The position numbers and the translations under genes are program-made. From NCBI GenBank assembly GCA_014529385.2, contig CM043950.1, positions 153,876,445 through 153,940,444 of the forward strand: DNA of 64,000 nt, given 5' to 3'. Every line of letters begins with the position of its first letter. Positions within the stretch are counted from its first letter, which is position 1. A model generated the notes under the pieces. That model worked only from the letters and a program-made list of their open reading frames with translations. It was not told where the DNA came from and searched no databases. The stretch comes from Adiantum capillus-veneris. Taxonomy: Eukaryota > Streptophyta > Polypodiopsida > Polypodiales > Pteridaceae. Of the stretch, positions 1 through 10,688 are shown in pieces.

Positions 1-215
1 AAGAAGAAGTAGTCTTATGAGAAAGAAGCATATCTCCTCACATAATCACTCATAAAAGCTTCGCATAGCTTAGTAATTAGCATGTTAGATGAGATGAGCA
101 TGCATTGAAGCTTGGCTCTTGGTTGGATTTGCATCACAAAGCCAAGAGTTGTTGGTGTAGGCCTCCCTTCTCACAAGCTTGGAGTAGATGATGAGCTTTC
201 CATTAAAGCTTGAGA

Positions 216-216
<1 letters not shown>

Positions 217-262
<46 letters not shown>
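217..262. repeat. (AG)n microsatellite in LTR A
   Basis: About 23 AG units inside the element A 3' LTR. The corresponding place in the element B 3' LTR carries a CA tract instead. Confidence 0.97.
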
Positions 263-264
<2 letters not shown>

Positions 265-779
265 TTCTTGATTGACACATGAGATTGTGTGAGTGTGTGT
301 GATAATGCCTTTGAAAAATCACCCCCCTCTCTCTCTTGGTCCACCCCTCTTGCTAAATCCTCTTGTTGGATTCCCATTGGACCTCTCCAAGCTTAACCAA
401 TGAAAATTGAGAAGCATAAGTGATAGCCTTGTGACATGTGTCCCCCTTTCCCCTTTTGTGAGAGCTTTAGGTAATTAAATAATGCAACTAAACTCTCATT
501 GGACCCCTTTGTCTTCTGGCCAATAGGAATTAGGCAAGCCATTGGGCTATTGAATGCTCATTGGACCCCTTGGGAGACTGTCCAATAGTCTTCTAGAGAG
601 CTTAATTCTTATTGGTTCTTTTATAGTGTTTTTAAATGGATTAAACTAGATATACTCTAGCCTAATTCTCATTGGTCCACCTCTATGGCCATCCAATAGG
701 ATTTGAGTGCACCTTGTAGGCAATTGGCCTAAGAAGATGACATGTGTCCATTATGCCCTTTGTGTGAAGGGAAGCCTTT

Positions 780-781
<2 letters not shown>

Positions 782-865
<84 letters not shown>
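782..865. repeat. (GT)n microsatellite in LTR A
   Basis: A perfect GT run of about 42 units. It creates spurious Cys-Val ORFs in two frames. Confidence 0.98.
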
Positions 866-867
<2 letters not shown>

Positions 868-1261
868 TCTCTCACACGCTTATCTCTCTTCTCCTACCTT
901 TAGGGCTCGTCCCCTCCTCTTTAGGAGTCATGAAGACTCTTTGGCACACTCACTAAGCATCCAATTTAACTAATCTTGACCATTGGATACAACCTTTGAA
1001 TTTTGGAACCTTAGCAATTTTGGAAGTCTTAATGGGCTGAACCTTAGGGTCTTTAAAGCCCATTGTTGCACATTGCTCTTTTGCAGATGTCCCCCCCTTT
1101 GGATCCCCTATTTTACCTCCTTTGGATCCCTATTGTGGCCGGTCTGCCAGCTTAACCAATATTCTAGTTGTTTCTCCCCTAGTACTTCCCCATATTAAAT
1201 GATCAGTTTAACATGAGAAAATCATTTAAGAGAATTAGATATTAGTGATTATGACACCAAT

Positions 1262-2903
1262 AAATAGTGCTTCCATGTGTCTAGGGCATGTAGAACAACT
1301 AAAATCTATTTCTCATAAATGTCCAAGACCCGTTTATCCATATCGAGCCTTCTGCTCTCATATTCTATGGCATGCTCTTCTTGAAGCAAGATTGCTCCAA
1401 GGAAATCACCACAAGCATCACATTGGACCTCAAATGGCTTTGAGAGATCCGGAAGCATGAGAGTTGGTTGAGAGGTAAGCTTCTCTTTGAGCTTGTCAAA
1501 AGCATTTTTCTCCTTAGCAGTTCATGAATACTTAACATTCTTCTTTTATAAGTCATGTAATGGTCCTCCTATTTGAGAAAATTTTGCTATGAAGCGTCTA
1601 TAGTATGCACACATACCAATAAAACTTCTTAGCTCATGTAAATTCCTTCAATTAGGCCATGCTTTTATTACCTCTAACTTTGATTGATCCATACGGATAC
1701 CATCTTGAGAGATAATATGACCTAAGTATTGAATCTCTTGAAGAAAAAAATCGTTTTTCTTTGGTTGAGAAAAAGCTTGTTCTCTCTCAATGCTTAAAAA
1801 ATCACTTGGAGATGTTGCTTGTGTTCCTCCAAGGACTTGGAGTAGATGATGATATCATCAAAGAACACTCCAATGAACTTGCGGTAGGGTCTAAATATTT
1901 TCTCCATAAAACGATTGAATGTGGTTGGTGCATTGGTCAAGCCAAAAGGCATGACTAGATATTCATAAAGACCAAACGTTGTACAAAACGGGGTCTTTAG
2001 GATATCTTCATCCACTACCCTTATTTGATGATAGCCACATTCAAGGTCAATCCTACTGAAGTAGGTAGAGCCTTGTAGCTTATCAAAAGATCTTCCACTC
2101 GAGGCACAAGAAATTTGTTTTTGATAGTGATATGGTTTAGTGCTCTATAGTCCACATACATACGGTATGTACTATCTTTCTTTTGCACTAATGACTGGAG
2201 AAAAAAAGGGAGAGGAACTAAGCCTCACCATCCCTTTGTATACCAATTCTTGTACTTGCCTCATGATCTCTTCTTGTTATGCTTGGGAAACTCGATGAGG
2301 AGGCTTGTTAGGCGGTGAGCTTCCTCGTAGGATCTCAAATCGATGGTCATCATCCTCTCGTTTTGGAGGTAAGTCCATAGGGATATCATCAATAAAAACA
2401 TTTCGGAATCCATTTAGAAAAGTAGAGAAATCTAACTCTTCTTGATTCCAACCATTTTCATTTGATCAATCATTAGCATCATTAATGGATTCTTTGACAA
2501 AAATCATGTACGTAGAAACCGAGCTTTTCACTGACTTATCAAAAGACGGTGAATTTACAAGTGGTATAGTACGACCAGACTCATTAACATCTATATACAT
2601 GCTCTTTCCCCTGTAGGTGAAGTAGATTCTCCTTTCAGGGAATGAACCATGGTGCCCCTAGGATAGCATCCTCATGTTGGAGAGGAGAGATGAAAAAGTC
2701 TTCTTTTTCGACATAGCTTTGGACATGAAGCCTCAACTACCCAATCAAGGGAGTAACGGAGGCTTGCTGTCCCTTGAAAGCTGTGTCAACGGTTACAATA
2801 TCTCCCATCTCAAAAGCTTGAATGCCCAACTCAGTGGCCAAGTCCGTTGATATGAAATTGTGAGTAGAGCCAGGGTCAAACAAGATGAAGGCATCATGTT
2901 CCC
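1262..2903 (-). pseudogene. Element A pol relic: protease, RT, partial RNase H
   Basis: Minus-strand reading, broken by frameshifts and stops. The retropepsin is recognisable near 2850-2893 by FDPGSTHNF, where a P replaces the usual S/T next to the catalytic D. The RT palm lies at 1794-2100, with MPFGLTNAP and a catalytic box reading FFDDIIIYS (near 1840-1875), so the usual Y of YxDD is F. RNase H follows, with FEVQCDACGD and ILLQE, down to about 1265, where it is cut by the deletion. The homologous part of element B (36690-38280) confirms the order. No integrase remains. Dead coding sequence. Confidence 0.85.
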
Positions 2904-4371
2904 TTACCTTTCCCCAAGCATAGAAGAGAGGTGATTCTTTGCAATGAGCATCCTCTTTTGGAGCTTCGATGGTGGAAGCTCTAGGATCTCATTGCGGGCA
3001 TTTCTCTTGGGGCAAGAACGATAGCCATGTCCTTGCTCCCCACACTTAAAACACTTATGGTCCTTGCAAAAAGCTTTAAGCTCTTCAGGAGAGAGTTTGT
3101 TTTTACCTTTGTAAAATCCCTTCTCCTTGGACCGATTGTTGTTGTTGTTGTTATTGGAATTTCCTTGGGAAGGGTTTTGGACATTGGTTTTTCCCTTTGC
3201 ATCACTTTTGTCTTTGTTTTCCATGGGCTTGACATTCCATCTAGCCCCTTGTTGGAAATTGATGCGGGAAGCAACCACGATGTGGTGGATTACTTCGGTG
3301 ATAGAACCAGGCCGTTGGGAGTTGACATACTCAACCATTTCTTCAGGTAATCTGCACAAAAATTTTTCTTTTGATCGGTGCAGTCTATTTTTTGGAAGAC
3401 AGTAGCCTTGAGATGTAAATTCCAAAACTTGTCCACATATTTGTGAATAGAATCATGGGAGAGAAGCTTCAAAGTGCACCATTCGGTAAGTACTTTGTCC
3501 TTTGCATCGCTTGCAAGGAATTTCTTCATGATGAAAACTCATAGAGTTTTCCATATCTTTGGAGCTTCGTCGTTTTCATGAAGGCTAGCCCACCATTGAC
3601 GAGCCGACTTCTGGAAGTGCATATCTATGTGTAGTAGCTTGGAGGACTCCGTGAAGCCCTCGTCTCCAAAGGCCGCATCAAATTGTTGGATGAAGGTTGT
3701 TGGTGGCATCAAATTGCTGGATGAAGGCCAATACTTTGTTGATGGCACCAAAAGGTTCCATCATAGGTGAGAAAAGAGATACTGTTTCTTCCCTCTTTGA
3801 ACTTCTTGAGCTTTTGTGACCTTCGCCATGCAGGGTATGATTTGTGATATCCTTCCCTCTTGTATTCTCTAGGAGAATAACCATAGCTTTCGTCGGAATA
3901 GGAAGAAGGCGAAGAAGAAGAAGAAGAGGGTGACCTTTTTCTTGACCTTTACTTCCTTTGTTTCCTCTCTTCCCTTTCGGAGTGACGAAGAGAAGGACTG
4001 TGTGTTGACCATTTCCTCTTGGGAGGAGTTGGTGATCGTCTTGACCGTCGTCTTTGTGGAGTCACATCTTCAAAGGAACTTAGGAATTCATTACTTTCTT
4101 GTTATTTGGATTCCTCCTCTCGTATGGGAGAGAGTCTTCTTTTGGGGGTCTCATCAAGAGGCCTCCTAAGCTCTCTCTCCTCTTGGACAGGAAGAAAAAT
4201 CCCATAAGCACGAAGTTGTTGAGTAACTTCCGCTTGCAAAGCAGGGTTGTCCATAGCTTGTTGCAACCTAGTAACAAGATAATTGACAAACATGGAGGCA
4301 TCATCATTAGCACCTTCATGTGCAAAATCAAAGTTATCAATGTTCATTCTACTCTCTTGATTATTGTCAGC
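2904..4371 (-). pseudogene. Element A gag relic with zinc knuckle
   Basis: The minus-strand gag starts at an ATG at 4371 (MADNNQESRMNIDNFDFA...), which matches the start region of element B gag (NFDSFDFA). Shared downstream blocks are FIQQFDAAFGDEGF, MHFQKSARQWWASL and DAKDKVLTEW at about 3290-3751. A CCHC zinc knuckle, CFKCGEQGHGYRSC, lies at about 3020-3062. The reading jumps frame several times (ORF pieces at 4102-4416, 3678-3884, 3539-3751, 3290-3529 and 2904-3425), so this is a decayed capsid/nucleocapsid gene. A lysine-rich stretch (GAA repeats near 3905-3930) lies in the middle. Confidence 0.85.
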
Positions 4372-4768
4372 CATGTTAATTATACTTATGTGTTTACTTC
4401 GTGTATTCTTTTGCAATTCAAAACCTTGATTGCTACTCCTCTTAGCCTTTGAAAATCAGCACTTAAGTATCTACACCCACGGCTCCAATTGGTTAATTAT
4501 AGAGAGTAGTGGAGTGGGTCTAATATTGTAGAATTGCCGAGGGCTAGCTCCTTTCTTATGGCTCAATAATGGTAAAGCCGTATGCAAGTCTAAAAAGACC
4601 CCATTATTAAGACCAAAGCTCTCGAAGTGTGCACCATATCCCACATAGTGGGCTCAACAAAACCGATAATAGATCTCAATCCCACTTACCCTAATATAAT
4701 TAACAAAATCAACCATTAATAGGCTACTTAAGGACCTCTCTTTTTAAGCAAGAAAAGAGAAACCAAAT

Positions 4769-4780
4769 GCTCTGATACTA
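4769..4780 (-). other. Primer binding site of element A (tRNA-iMet)
   Basis: The minus-strand sequence TAGTATCAGAGC, one base from the 5' LTR end, matches the plant initiator-Met primer site TGGTATCAGAGC with one change. Confidence 0.8.
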
Positions 4781-4936
4781 ATGTAATGGAAATGGCCTAC
4801 GAACTTTGAGAATAACAGAATTAAGAGAATTAGAGTGAGCATTTTTGTGAGATTACTTTGAGAACGTAGAGGGTGAACTTAATTGATGATAGCAACATAA
4901 ATATAGTACTTAATTAAATTGGTATGAGCAATACTT

Positions 4937-5293
4937 TTGCAAGAGAGAGTATTAGAGAACATGACAATAGTTGAGGACTGGATTTACTTGGAGCCGGTCC
5001 CCCCTCCAAAAGACGTTTGTATTATAGATTTTCCCATCAAGAGAGACTCGGTACAATACAATCTTTGTGTTCCTTGTGACCTAGGTGATGCAATGAAGAT
5101 GGAAAGCTTCATGCATCACGAGAATAACATAAACTTTGCAAAAAGCTTTAACTATCCCAAGCCTCAGTCCCAAGGCCTCATATACCTTCGAAGGTGGAGA
5201 GAGCTAGCGGGGAATGAGGGTAGGGAAGACGATGAAGAATCATTCGTAGGAGAAAGAAATAGTTCCTCACTTATCATCACTCTTCTTGCTTAG
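4937..5293 (+). CDS. Antisense ORF inside LTR A, conserved in LTR0
   Basis: An open frame of 118 codons on the strand opposite to element A. A homologous open frame of 84 codons sits at the same place and in the same antisense sense in LTR0 (33400-33654, minus strand). The pair share the block IYLEPVPP, then CIID.P.K.D.VQY.LC, PC.L.DAMKM, FMH and PKPQS/PRPQS. Outside the block the similarity extends to RRWRELAG, which is interrupted by a stop in the LTR0 copy. I recognise no family. It could be a captured host exon, an antisense accessory gene of the retrotransposon, or sequence that is open by chance. Protein-level conservation between old copies argues mildly against chance. Expression is unknown. 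Confidence 0.4.
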   Translation: MQERVLENMTIVEDWIYLEPVPPPKDVCIIDFPIKRDSVQYNLCVPCDLGDAMKMESFMHHENNINFAKSFNYPKPQSQGLIYLRRWRELAGNEGREDDEESFVGERNSSSLIITLLA

Positions 5294-5460
5294 CATAGCA
5301 TAATAGCATAGTAATGAAGGTGAAGATGATGGCAAGCTTAAGCATTGAAGCATGGCTTTTGGTTGGATTGCATTCCATAGCCAAGAGTGTTGGTGCAGGC
5401 TCTCAACTTCTCAACAAGCTTGGAGAAGGAGATGGAGCTCTTGCACTTTGCACTTCACAC

Positions 5461-5463
<3 letters not shown>

Positions 5464-5518
<55 letters not shown>
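5464..5518. repeat. (GA)n microsatellite at the broken edge of LTR A
   Basis: About 27 GA units. The LTR similarity ends here, which fits breakage at the tract. Confidence 0.97.
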
Positions 5519-5520
<2 letters not shown>

Positions 5521-5773
5521 TGTGTGTATATTGCAAGACCAAAAATAGTGCTAGGCTTACAAGTGTTGGATAACAATAATGGTGCATGCACATGTACTTT
5601 GGGCAATGCATGCTAACATGCAACCCCTAAATGAATCTAAATCAAGTCAAAAGTATTGATTAAGATGGTGGGCCATTGGATGTGACTCTTTGCTTCCGTG
5701 AGATGCTTTGTGCTATCTGGTTTGTGCTTCAATAGAGAAGAGTTTTTTTTGTATTGCACATATCTTTCTTATG

Positions 5774-5810
<37 letters not shown>

Positions 5811-6590
5811 TCGTGGTCTTGCTCCCCTTCTCCCCTTTGAGTGTTTCAAACAGTATATGCATCCATGGCTTGCTTAAAAGTTCAATGCACCTTAAGTGGA
5901 TCGTTGTTGAATGAATTAGAAGCCAAGATGCTAGCCAAGAATTAAAATTTCATAACAGAGATATAATATACCAAAAATTACAAAATAGAGATATAACCTA
6001 TATGAAAACTCTTTAAAAAATTATGCTTTGGGTCGCGCATATGGTACATATGCTAGTGTCCCACTTGACCAGCAAAGACCCTCAAAACCATAACAATGAC
6101 ATCATAAGAACATATTGAAAATGCAGCATGAGTATATTCACTAATCATTTCTATGACATACTATTCTCGGCCTTCCAAAACCATGTTAGCAACAATGGTT
6201 GCTAATCATATGCAATGTAGTCTTTGTAATTAGTGTTGCGTAAATTGACAAATCGACAACAAATAGACATGCTACCCAAATCAACAGGCTAACAATAAGT
6301 TCAAAGATCATGCTACCTAAAGCGATGAGTTGGAAAGAATTTGTAGATCATATTGCCTATACTAGCAAATTGGTACTAAATAGAGGGTCGTGCTTCTCGA
6401 TGATCGTAGACAAGTAGGAAGCAACAAAAAGAGGACAACGTGGACTTAAGGATGCTTCTAAGATTTACTTACATTCTCCTAAGAAATGACTTGTAAGGTT
6501 AACATATACCTTTTGTATCGTTATCCATGTGGGCAATAGTGACATCATGGTTGAGAATTGTTTCAAGAACCACAATTTCTTCATCATCCT
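5521..6590. other. Non-coding interval, no gene seen
   Basis: AT-rich sequence without a supportable reading frame. It contains a (CT)n tract at 5777-5808 and nothing else that I can identify. Confidence 0.6.
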
Positions 6591-6599
6591 CATTGAGGG

Positions 6600-6985
6600 A
6601 GAGACCACCTAGGGTAAGTCTATAGGGGTATTGTCTTCACAAGCTCACATGGAAGGGTTGTGTATCTTCAAGTGCATGGGTATGCGAAGAGAACCGCATT
6701 GTCATTGGTCTTTTAAGTATTTTGAATCGACCAGAAAAATTAGGGAGTAACTTCAGGGTGCTTTTCTATGCTGTGTGGTCTATGTTTCTCTATTCTAAGG
6801 TAGACAAGGTCATCTTCTTGAAAAGGAGGTCTCCTTTTCTTATTTGCTTGTACTATATCATACTTCATCTTTACATACAAAGAGAGGATCATATTCCTTG
6901 ATGACCCATGCATGGCTGACGCATAACGGATCTGCATCCTTAGAGGGCCCCTCATATCTGATCTCTCACACTGGGCGCACATGTC
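6600..6985 (-). pseudogene. Gypsy integrase C-terminal relic
   Basis: The minus-strand reading at 6740-6982 contains KMKYDIVQANKKRRPPF followed by EDDLVYLRIEKHR, the usual end of a gypsy integrase (tether helix, then GDlVyLRl SH3-like strand). In another frame downstream (6600-6740) come PNFSGRFKILKR and QPFHVSL, matching the GPFKIlkR...HPVFHVSLL tail. At least one frameshift separates them. It belongs to a different gypsy lineage from A, B and H, and no LTR is recognisable nearby. Confidence 0.75.
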
Positions 6986-6989
6986 AATA

Positions 6990-7577
6990 AAGCCATGTTA
7001 TTCTTAATAGACACCTTTCACACTCTATTTGAAACTGCTTTGTAGTTTTGTACCCTTTCAGATAATAAATAGGTCTTTCATGGATTCATTGAAGGTCCCA
7101 TGTAAGGGGAGTAGCCTTTGTCCTTGCCTTGTGTCACTTTTTTGTCTCTCATCTTCTCCCTCGCATGCATGTGCAACAACGTGCTAGTTTTGTCTCGTGC
7201 TCTCCCTCTCACTGCTTGTGTGCTTCACAGGCCATTGCATACACATGATTTTCAATGTATGCTCTTCATATGCATTAATTTCATGTATTTGCAGGGCCCC
7301 CACCTGTTGCACTGCATGCTTCCACCACGCTTATTCAATAAAGAGGAAAGCTTTAAGCTCAGAACAAGCAAACAAGGAGGTTTTCAAATACACCATGTTG
7401 GAATACTCACTGCAACAGATACCCTAACAGCCATATGCTTGGCTATCGTATCTCCAAAAATACTACAGATCATTGGTGGTGGACTGAGAAAAGGAGAAAA
7501 GCTGTAGCTACTGCTTCTATCGGGCATTTTTAGCAGGCTAGCTGACTTTGCCCTCAAACTCAACCACTGAGACCAAT
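6990..7577. other. Interval 3' of the PPR gene
   Basis: No gene is seen. As the immediate downstream flank of the minus-strand PPR gene it should hold that gene's 3' UTR, but I cannot place a poly(A) signal with confidence. Confidence 0.5.
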
Positions 7578-10500
7578 TCAACTTTCATAACGCCCGATCA
7601 TGTCGAGTTTTGTATTCTTGAAAGCCGAGTCCAGATACGGCACATATCCTTTAGCTTTTGCCAAAACATGCATGTGTTTGAGCATGGGAAGCAGCCGTGC
7701 ACTCTCACGGTGGAGCTTGTCCTCCACAACAAACTCAAACACTTCATTGTTTACCTCGATCCAAGCTTTCCCAGGCAATTTCCAGGCCCCAACACACCTT
7801 CGAAGCTCTTGTGTAGCAAAGAAATCCTCCCATTTTTCAGCTTCAGCATATATGTTTGACATGATGGTGTACCCAGCAGCTGCATTGGGATTTAGTTCGA
7901 TAATTTCATGGAAGCATGCCCTTCCAAGGTCAGTTTGCCTGTATGTCTTGCAAGCAGCCAGCAGAGACATCCAACTAATGACGCTAGGTAAGACGGGCAT
8001 ACTACCCAGCATTTTTCCAGCATCATTTAAGCATCCTGTCCTCCCCAAAACATCTACAAAGCAATTAAGATGTTCCACTTCAGAGTCCCTCCCATCTGCT
8101 TCTGTTATGATTTGCAGAGATTGATGAGCTGCAGCTACCTGGCCTCCATGACTACAAGCTGCAAGGACGTTGGTGTAGGTAGTCCCAACTGGACACATTC
8201 CTTCTGTTTTCAGATCAACTAAGCATTCTTTGGCTCGCTTCCAATCACCATACTGTGCATATCCACCAACCATTGCATTCCAAACTGCAATACTTTTGCT
8301 CCGCATGTCGTTGAACAGCCTTTGTGCATCCTCTAAATGCCCAAACTTTGCATACATGTGAACAAGAATGGTCCCAATGGCCATGTCAGCATCAAAACTG
8401 TTCTTGACTACTTCCATATGAACCAACTTGCCCTGTACCAAGGCCCCAATGCTGCAACACGCCTTCAGCACGGATAGCAAAATTACCTGATCCGGCTGCA
8501 ACCCTTCTGATTCCATTTTCCAATACAGCTTGATAGCTTCAAAGTTATTTCCATGAAGAGCATACCCTGTAATGATTGCACCCCAAGAGACCAATCCACG
8601 GTGTGGCATTTGGTCGAACAAATCACGAGCTTCCTCCAAGCTGCCGCACTTGGCATACATGTCAACAAGAGTACTTCCAACTACCATACTTGGTTGAAAA
8701 CCATCTCTGACTAGCTGCTCATGAATCAGTCTCCCATCGTCTATTGCACCCAGGCTGCTGCATGCTTTCAAAATGCATGAGAAAGTGATTCTGTCTGGCA
8801 TCAGCCCCTCTTGCTGCATTTTGTCAAAGAGTTCAATGGCATATTGGTATTGACCTTGGTGAACAAACCCAACAATCATCGCATTCCACGACACAACATC
8901 GCGGTCAGACAGTGTTTGGAAAACTTTACCAGCCTCCATTAAGTTTCCACACTTCGCGTACATATCAACCAAGGTGTTTCCAATGATCACATCAAGCTCA
9001 AACCCACCCCTGATTATCTGATTGTGTACAATCCTGCCATTTAGCACATCTTTCATTAGTCCACATGCTTTTAATACACTTGCGAAAGTGCTTTTGTCTG
9101 GCTTCAAGCCCTTTGACTGCATTTCTACAAAAGCCTCAAGAGCATGACGACCATGCCCATGCTGTGCATAGCAAGCAATTAGTATGCCCTGTGTTCTATC
9201 GTCTTTGATGGCCAACTTATCGAAAACCTTCTTTGCAGACAAACAATCCCCACACTTGGCATACATATCTAGGAGTGTATTATTGACAATCGCATCTGAA
9301 GAGAGATCGAATTTGAGTATTTGATCATGCAGTAACCTACCCTCCCTTAAAGCTTCTAGACTTGCACATGCCGTCAATGTGCATGAGAAAGTGGCTTTGT
9401 CTGGCTTCACACCTTCTTCCCGCATTTTGTCGAAAAGATGAAAAGCATGGGGACATAGCCCAGCACTAGTGTAGCCTAATATCATGGCATTCCAACAATA
9501 TACGTTCCTCTCAGGTAGACCGTCAAACACAGCCTGTGCCTCATCAACCATCCCACTTTTTCCGTACATCTCCACAAGCACACTTCCAATTGAGGCATCT
9601 GCATCAAATCCATAATTAAGGATAAACCCATGCAATGAGTGGCCTTCTGTTATGTTTCTGATGTTACAACATGCCTTTGCAGCAAACAAAAGTGCAACTT
9701 TTCCAGCGTATACTCCCATGTCTTGCATTCTTTTGAATAGCATAAGGGCCTGGACATCATGTCCATGTTGCACATAGCCAGCAACCATTGTACCCCATGT
9801 CACTAAGTTTCTGTGTAATAAGCAATCAAATGAATAACGTGCTTCTAGCAGTCTGCCACAGCTAATATACATGTCGATAATGGTGTTCCCAACCACAGTA
9901 TCGAACTCCATTCCACCTTTTATAATTTCTGTATGTATTAGCTTCCCTAATTCAACAGCAGTGATGCTTCCGCATGCTTTTAAAATACAAGAATAAGTGA
10001 CTTCGTCTGGAACTACACCCTCAGTCTGCATCTTATTAAATGTCTCAATAGCCTGAAGGCCCTTCCCATGTTGAGTATATCCAGCTATCATGGTTCCCCA
10101 TGAAACCACATCATGGGATGGTGAGGTATTAAACACATTCCTCGCTTCATCTAAGCTACCGAATCTTATATACATGTTGATTAGCATACTTGTAAGCATT
10201 GGATCTAATTCAAAGCCAGTTTTGACAATATCAGAGTGGATAAATTTCCCTTGATTTGTGGCTCCATTAGTGTAGCACACTTTCAAAATGGATGAATACA
10301 CAATGGTGGATGGCGCGAGATCCTCCTGCCCTGCTTTCTCATACACCTTAAACACAGTGTCTGTTTGTCCCAACTTGCAATGAGCTAATATGATGGCAGT
10401 CCATGTATAGCTGGTTGGTCTGAGTATCTTGGAAAAGACTCTGCTGGCATCAAGCAAGTTCCCATACATTGCGAATGACCGAATGACATGGTCCCCAAAC

Positions 10501-10688
10501 TTGGAGATTGAATCAAGCCCACGCAGAGCCAAGAGGCAATGCATTTGCTGGCTAGCAGCCCGTGCTGATTTACTCTTCGAGAAAATTCCTCGATGATCGT
10601 ACACAGCATCTTCGGTGTCCCTATGCACCTGCCTGCCAGCATTATATGTTCTGCGAGTCTGTTGGTCCATGATGCCCACATTATGCAT
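7578..10688 (-). CDS. PLS-class PPR protein, E/E+ type, no DYW domain
   Basis: An intronless frame. It is open upstream to 10781, but the first in-frame ATG is at 10688, giving 1036 residues. At least eight P-L-S modules of about 101 residues are visible, each with a W-x-(A/T)-M/I-I core (e.g. VVSWGTMIAGYTQHG, VVSWNAMIVGFVHQG), an LVDMYAKCG helix and a PDxxTFSxxLKAC helix. The last module leads into an E region (LLAACKTYRQTDLGR, then GYTIMSNIYAEAEKWED) and an E+ like end (PGKAWIEVNNEVFEF, KAKGYVPYLD). The HxE...CxxC DYW deaminase is absent. Family knowledge: such proteins bind organelle transcripts sequence-specifically, and E/E+ members recruit a DYW deaminase in trans for C-to-U or U-to-C editing, or act in splicing or stabilisation. 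The RNA target cannot be read here. Organelle import is expected, but the ATG-started N-terminus is not a convincing transit peptide (see 10385-10801). Confidence 0.93.
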   Translation of the reverse strand: MHNVGIMDQQTRRTYNAGRQVHRDTEDAVYDHRGIFSKSKSARAASQQMHCLLALRGLDSISKFGDHVIRSFAMYGNLLDASRVFSKILRPTSYTWTAIILAHCKLGQTDTVFKVYEKAGQEDLAPSTIVYSSILKVCYTNGATNQGKFIHSDIVKTGFELDPMLTSMLINMYIRFGSLDEARNVFNTSPSHDVVSWGTMIAGYTQHGKGLQAIETFNKMQTEGVVPDEVTYSCILKACGSITAVELGKLIHTEIIKGGMEFDTVVGNTIIDMYISCGRLLEARYSFDCLLHRNLVTWGTMVAGYVQHGHDVQALMLFKRMQDMGVYAGKVALLFAAKACCNIRNITEGHSLHGFILNYGFDADASIGSVLVEMYGKSGMVDEAQAVFDGLPERNVYCWNAMILGYTSAGLCPHAFHLFDKMREEGVKPDKATFSCTLTACASLEALREGRLLHDQILKFDLSSDAIVNNTLLDMYAKCGDCLSAKKVFDKLAIKDDRTQGILIACYAQHGHGRHALEAFVEMQSKGLKPDKSTFASVLKACGLMKDVLNGRIVHNQIIRGGFELDVIIGNTLVDMYAKCGNLMEAGKVFQTLSDRDVVSWNAMIVGFVHQGQYQYAIELFDKMQQEGLMPDRITFSCILKACSSLGAIDDGRLIHEQLVRDGFQPSMVVGSTLVDMYAKCGSLEEARDLFDQMPHRGLVSWGAIITGYALHGNNFEAIKLYWKMESEGLQPDQVILLSVLKACCSIGALVQGKLVHMEVVKNSFDADMAIGTILVHMYAKFGHLEDAQRLFNDMRSKSIAVWNAMVGGYAQYGDWKRAKECLVDLKTEGMCPVGTTYTNVLAACSHGGQVAAAHQSLQIITEADGRDSEVEHLNCFVDVLGRTGCLNDAGKMLGSMPVLPSVISWMSLLAACKTYRQTDLGRACFHEIIELNPNAAAGYTIMSNIYAEAEKWEDFFATQELRRCVGAWKLPGKAWIEVNNEVFEFVVEDKLHRESARLLPMLKHMHVLAKAKGYVPYLDSAFKNTKLDMIGRYES

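Larger units (their letters stand above)
1..1256 (-). repeat. 3' LTR of element A (cut by window edge)
   Basis: Reverse-complement similarity to the LTRs at 33848-34726 and 44712-45822 is obvious: the same run of alternating CCAATRRG/CTCATTGG words and the same terminal TGTCAT...CTAATATCTAA start, here ending at 1256 on the plus strand. It holds two microsatellites, (GA)n at 217-262 and (GT)n at 782-865. The distal part of the LTR, including the region that carries the antisense ORF in other copies, lies outside the window. Confidence 0.85.
1..5520 (-). mobile_element. Ty3/gypsy element A, internally deleted
   Basis: A minus-strand LTR retrotransposon. The 3' LTR runs off the left edge (1-1256), the internal region is 1257-4781, and the 5' LTR starts at 4782 and is truncated near 5520. 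Internal order on the minus strand is primer site, gag, zinc knuckle, protease, reverse transcriptase and partial RNase H. The RNase H reading stops in a stretch matching the WKHYLL segment of element B and passes straight into the 3' LTR terminus, so the rest of RNase H and all of integrase are deleted. Many stops and frameshifts are present. It is the same family as element B, shown by shared gag, protease (FDPGSTHNF) and RT sequence and by LTR similarity in inverted orientation. It is non-autonomous. Confidence 0.9.
4782..5520 (-). repeat. 5' LTR of element A (truncated)
   Basis: It begins on the plus strand with TG at 4782, the complement of the CA end of the LTR. It runs collinear, in inverse orientation, with LTR0 (32340-33797): the antisense ORF block, the hinge with repeated 'atagcata' words near 5290, the 'cattgaagcatggcttttggttgg' block and a GA tract at 5464-5518. 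Past the GA tract the similarity stops, so the outer part of the LTR has been lost. Confidence 0.75.

Noticed and set aside
782-973. ORF of repeated Cys-Val
   Set aside because: Pure by-product of a GT microsatellite; the same applies to the Ser-Leu and Arg-Glu ORFs over GA/CT tracts.
7600-8124. 174-codon plus-strand ORF
   Set aside because: Antisense shadow of the PPR gene.
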